Below, in pieces: positions 61,001-64,000 of a stretch of DNA of 64,000 nt. Position 1 is the first letter of the stretch; each line of letters begins with the position of its first letter. Under the pieces are notes generated by a model that was given only the letters and a program-made list of their open reading frames with translations, was not told where the DNA came from and ran no database searches. The stretch is from Pocillopora verrucosa (lineage: Eukaryota > Cnidaria > Anthozoa > Scleractinia > Pocilloporidae): assembly GCF_036669915.1 (NCBI RefSeq), contig NC_089312.1, positions 10,112,938-10,176,937 of the forward strand, written 5' to 3'. The position numbers were made by a program, and so were the translations under genes.

Positions 61001-64000
61001 CAAAATTCACATATGACATGCATACTGCATACTGGTAGAATCAGCAACGTTGATAGTGTTGTCGTGTTTTGTAAATAGATTAAGAAAGATGGTAAGTTTT
61101 GAGCTCGGTAAAGAAATAGAGAAAGACGTTTTTTTCATCTTGTCATGAACATGGGACAAAGAAAAACTTCTGAGTCCCCATGAGGAATCAAACCTCAGAC
61201 CTTTGAATTCTGTGCTCTGATGCTCTACCACTAAGCCACAGAGCCTCTATGGTGAGCAAGGCTTACCATCTTTCTTATTTACAAAATTACTCTTGGATAT
61301 GAAAGATAGGCTGGTGTGGCAGAAAACTATCATTGAAAATGTTAAATTCTCATAGAACCAATCCACCATTAATTAAGATTTATCTAGAAGTTTAAGGGAG
61401 ATATTAAGGAGACTTGGAGATTCACCTTATAACTCAAAGACCCAGATGATCTCGGATTATCAAATGTACATGTATTTTATGCAATATTCTTTTGATGTAA
61501 AAAGACATCTATTTTAATATGTCCCCTCAACATCATGAAAAACTAATCAATGATTGTTAACAAGGCTTAGGTGACTCAATTTCCTGTCTAAGTTTAAAAT
61601 AAATACATATTAATCTCAATTTGTTATATTTCCATTAAAAAAGGAACTCTGTTAAAATGTTAATAAAATGAAAATACCTAGAGCTTGGATTAAGGGATAC
61701 TGTCCAAACATTATCCTGAATGTCAATGGTGTGAAGACAAGATTGGGTTTGCTGGCACCATACCTAAATGAGACAAAAAGTCTTCTTTTTAATAATTTAC
61801 AAAACATGGCTTAGAGGATTGAATTATGAATATTAAACCATGTCAATCTCCACTATCCAAAAGAGTAGGGAAAGAAAAGGGAAAATTAGAATAAACAACT
61901 GTATTTTTTAATACCAAGAAATGTGGGTAGAACTTTTAGATCCTGTACATTTTTGATCCCTAGCCAGTTCTAGCTTCACTACCAGACAATTTAACCCTTT
62001 AACTTCCAGAAGTGATTAACATTTAACTTCTCCCTAGAGTATCCATACATTACCTAGCAAACAGGTAGTAAGAATACTCAAACTTATCAGGTAAACATTA
62101 TCTTGATCAAAAACCAAATTCTTGTAACCAATTTACAAGGAAATGTGTAGCAGTTAAATGGGAGAATTACCAATTAGATCTTGGGAGTTAAAGGGTTAAG
62201 ACTTTCACTCTCAAAAACATATCATTCGGTAATTCAGCTCCTTACTGTCTGCTATACAATTTTGAAGTTAGTTCAGGGGAATCAATAAAATATTGGAATT
62301 GGATCAACTAATAACCCCCTAATTGATATTTTCTTTCCTCTCATCACTTGTCTGCTTGATGTAGTGCTGACACTGTAACGGAAGATTCTTTCTTGGTCAC
62401 TCTTGGGGGTTAATAAGGTTAAGAATAAGTAATATCTTTATAATTAAAAGATAAAATGACAGTTTTAACAGAATTTGAATTTTTTTTTAATCAATACACA
62501 TAACTGGTAATTGCATGCTTCAGCCGAGCCAGAGTGTTCCATTTGTGCTAGTTCCAAATTACATGTATAGCATACAAACCTTGATGGTTTTGTCTCTGGA
62601 TCCTGAAACAATTAGTTCTCTAAAGCAGTCCACACTGTGAACTTGTCCAGTATGCCCAAGGTATAGGCCAGTACATATTCCTGTTTCCAGATTCCATGTG
62701 CGGACTGACTTGTCCATACCACATGTTAACAACTGCCCTCCAGTAATCACAAACTTACTGATATCACCCTGGTGACCACCAATGGTCATCAAAGGTTTCC
62801 ATGAAAAATGTCCTCCCTTATTGTGTTTTCTTATCTGATACAAGATAACATCAGCAGCTTGGGCAACAAAGAGTTCACGATGTCTTCCAAGTTGAATCCA
62901 CGGCATAAGGCTAAAAATGACAAAAGAGTATTTTAGATGCGTTTAAACTGTTCATGTCCATTGTGAACCCATTGATGCCCAAGAGTGACAAGCTTCTAAT
63001 TTCTTCTTTCAACATCTCCCCTGAATCAAGCATTAAGGCCACAAGAATAAGGGCAAATGATCACCAACTAAAGAAGCTCTTGATGGTTAAAAAAAATCCT
63101 TGTCAGTACCCTTGAAAATGCAAGGTTACTGCATGGAGAATATGCATACTGATATTTGAGTTAATAGAGGCTTAATTTTCAACAATTACATCCAGTTGTG
63201 TACAAAAATTAAACAAGAAACTCTGCTCTCTAAGTGCTCATTTTGATTGGCTGCAAGGAAAAAAATTATCATACAGGTGATAATTTCAAAATGCATCCAT
63301 CCAATTAATGGATATAGAACTGATCAAAAATTTTAAACGATTCACCCACTTAACACTTTCACCTTAGGAGAGATTGCCATCTAATTTCTCCTTACAGTTT
63401 TACTGCTGAATCAAACAATGAAGGTCATGAGAACAGAGAAACGGATCACCAATTAGAGATTCTCTTGATAGGAAAACAAATTCTCCATGTCAGCTCCATA
63501 TACATGTAAATAGAATGATGTTTTAAGAACAGTATTGAGAATATAGATACCCATGTCGAAGTGCAAAGGGTTAAAAAGAACATTGCATGAAGTAAGTTGC
63601 TTGATAGACATGAAGCATTACTTCTGGATAAAAATCAATTTTTTATTTTGATTTACCCTGTATGAGCATAAGATAGGGCTAAAATTTATTAGGGTTTTAT
63701 GGTACAGAAGAGTCCTTGACTTTTGCTCAGACAAAATAATTTGGTTTTATCAACTGAGTTGATAAAGTAAATTGGCCAGCACATAAAGAGTTTCTAAAGC
63801 TGGTACAGTAAACAATTTAAAACTCAGTTGACAAAACCAAATTATCTTGTAATGATCCTCATCAATGCAGCACCACAGCTTCTTCAAAAATTTTGACAAA
63901 AAGGTATGAACTTACTTGCATTTAAACCTGATTATAAATCTGTCTTTACAATATCCATGTGTCCAGTTCCATGAGACTCTACAAAGCTCTTTCCAGCTAA
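58009..64000 (-). CDS. FBXW4: F-box/WD repeat protein 4-like, 5' end outside the window
   Basis: Eight exons have agreeing phases: complement 63916-64000 (cut by the window edge), 62580-62910, 61678-61763, 60905-60973, 60150-60296, 59422-59530, 58740-58778 and 58009-58122. The product is the WD40 part of an FBXW4 (dactylin)-like substrate receptor of SCF ubiquitin ligases. Seen in order: NLMPWIQL, a first blade with GGHQGDISKFVITGGQLLTC and VRTWNLETG, VDCFRELIVSGSRDKTIKVW, CLHTIDIQDNVWTVSLNP, SGSGGHTRE with PLQLWDIN, TPFTLLSCGYDTTVRLWD, WEDPHDSVVYCIDSDSKW, VRIWDKRFRKC and SSPVYSVSF to a C-terminal LDFTV. These agree block by block with my memory of the vertebrate protein. The F-box must lie beyond 64000. 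The seventh exon is only 39 nt. Introns are full of MITEs. Confidence 0.92.
59118..59236. mobile_element. MITE remnant
   Basis: GGCCCCAGTTGTTTGAGGG, GGATAATGCTATCCACC and GGATAAATCTC are the ordered words of a MITE that I associate with anthozoan genomes. GGATA.TGCTATCC is itself a small palindrome. The second terminus is not clear. Confidence 0.4.
60601..60802. mobile_element. MITE, CCCTTTAACTCCC family, copy 1
   Basis: AACCCTTTAACTCCCAAAG at the start mirrors TTGGGAGTTAGAGGGTT at the end. The interior (TGATTAACATGTAAT, AAACAGGTAATG, AAGGAAATGTGTAGCA) is shared with the copy at 61993-62197. It lies in an intron of the FBXW4-like gene. Confidence 0.8.
61060..61291 (-). mobile_element. tRNA-derived SINE inside a short inverted repeat
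   Basis: The reverse complement of 61165-61246 reads like a tRNA, with A box TGGCTTAGTGG and B box GGTTTGATTCC, preceded by GAGGCTCTG. It lacks a well-paired acceptor stem, so it is a SINE head and not a working tRNA gene. The flanks 61057-61093 and 61262-61291 are reverse complements of each other (TTTTGTAAATA, AAGAAAGATGGTAAG), which is unusual for a single SINE insertion. Confidence 0.65.
61993..62197. mobile_element. MITE, CCCTTTAACTCCC family, copy 2
   Basis: AACCCTTTAACTTCC at the start mirrors GGGAGTTAAAGGGTT at the end. It is clearly related to 60601-60802 but differs by indels and substitutions. TTAA is present at both outer edges and may be the target site. Confidence 0.8.
62308..62416. 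mobile_element. Short MITE with AATAACCCCC ends
   Basis: CTAATAACCCCC at the left and GGGGGTTAATAA at the right are inverted. About 109 bp, intronic in the FBXW4-like gene. The family is unknown. Confidence 0.6.
62970..63170. mobile_element. Dispersed repeat, copy 1 of a pair
   Basis: CTTCTAATTTCTTCTTTCA, CCTGAATCAAGCATTAAGG, GATCACCAACTAAAGAAGCT and CTTGTCAG occur in the same order as in 63345-63575, 380 bp away. Both lie in the FBXW4-like intron next to the window edge. Confidence 0.6.
63345..63575. mobile_element. Dispersed repeat, copy 2 of a pair
   Basis: It has AACACTTTCACC at one end and GTGCAAAGGGTT at the other, resembling the termini of the CCCTTTAAC family, and interior words shared with 62970-63170 (CTAATTTCTCC, GATCACCAATTAGAGATTC). 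Confidence 0.6.
63733..63848. mobile_element. Hairpin MITE with TTTGGTTTTATCAACTGAG arms
   Basis: AATAATTTGGTTTTATCAAC at the left is mirrored by GTTGACAAAACCAAATTAT at the right, with ACTGAGTT continuing the arm. About 116 bp, between the first two visible exons of the FBXW4-like gene. Confidence 0.8.

Noticed and set aside
61165..61246. A functional tRNA gene on the minus strand
   Set aside because: A and B boxes are present, but the acceptor stem does not pair and there is no clear anticodon arm. A SINE head explains it better.
1..64000. CRISPR arrays, operons or ribosome binding sites
   Set aside because: None is visible, and the intron-containing genes show that this is eukaryotic nuclear DNA.

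Overview
The window looks like nuclear DNA from a cnidarian, most likely a stony coral or a close anthozoan. It is AT-rich. Genes have short exons, GT-AG introns and conserved phases, and are scattered among many short inverted-repeat transposons, a Penelope-like retroelement, a LINE and a tRNA-derived SINE. The genus call is inference; no ribosomal or mitochondrial marker is present. Splice structures were assembled by hand by matching donors, acceptors and phases. Nothing was searched against a database.

Layout. 1-3.2 kb: no gene; one arm of a long inverted repeat (345-790; other arm 11.9-12.35 kb). 3.2-5.1 kb (-): intact three-exon gene for a multi-pass membrane protein (paralog A). 5.7-6.4 kb (+): broken paralog B. 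7.5-10.0 kb (+): an unrecognised five-exon gene with a poly(A) signal. 13.6-17.1 kb (+): a RIG-I-like receptor (CARD plus helicase start) whose six exons keep their phases but carry two TAG stops; a Harbinger-like element lies in one intron. 17.8-18.1 kb (+): fragment of an AlbA_2/GHKL gene. 19.2-20.5 kb: repeats also found inverted at 33.9-35.05 kb. 21.5-24.0 kb (-): frameshifted AlbA_2/GHKL pseudogene. 24.7-25.3 kb (-): Penelope-like reverse transcriptase remnant. 27.0-31.4 kb (-): intact membrane paralog C. 32.25-33.05 kb (+): paralog D, split by a Tigger-like element. 37.0-41.1 kb (-): a CUB-Ig-LRR gene with one frameshifting LRR exon. 43.5-45.9 kb (-): LINE remnants. 46.0-47.0 kb: a DNA-level copy of the 3' end of the FBXW4-like gene. 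52.05-52.25 kb (+): RecQ-type helicase fragment. 52.8-56.8 kb (+): intact AlbA_2/GHKL-ATPase gene with a helical C-terminus. 58.0-64.0 kb (-): eight exons of an FBXW4-like F-box/WD40 gene, cut by the window edge, with MITEs and a SINE in its introns.

Common theme. Two families expand and decay here side by side: the multi-pass membrane family (two intact, two dead) and the AlbA_2/GHKL family (one intact, two dead). A dead RIG-I-like receptor and a dead RecQ fragment lie among them. This is the pattern of a fast-turnover, possibly immune-related region. The intact AlbA_2 plus GHKL plus helical-repeat protein, an animal gene with a domain pair best known from bacteria, is the best candidate for an under-described system. 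Its role in defence is inference.
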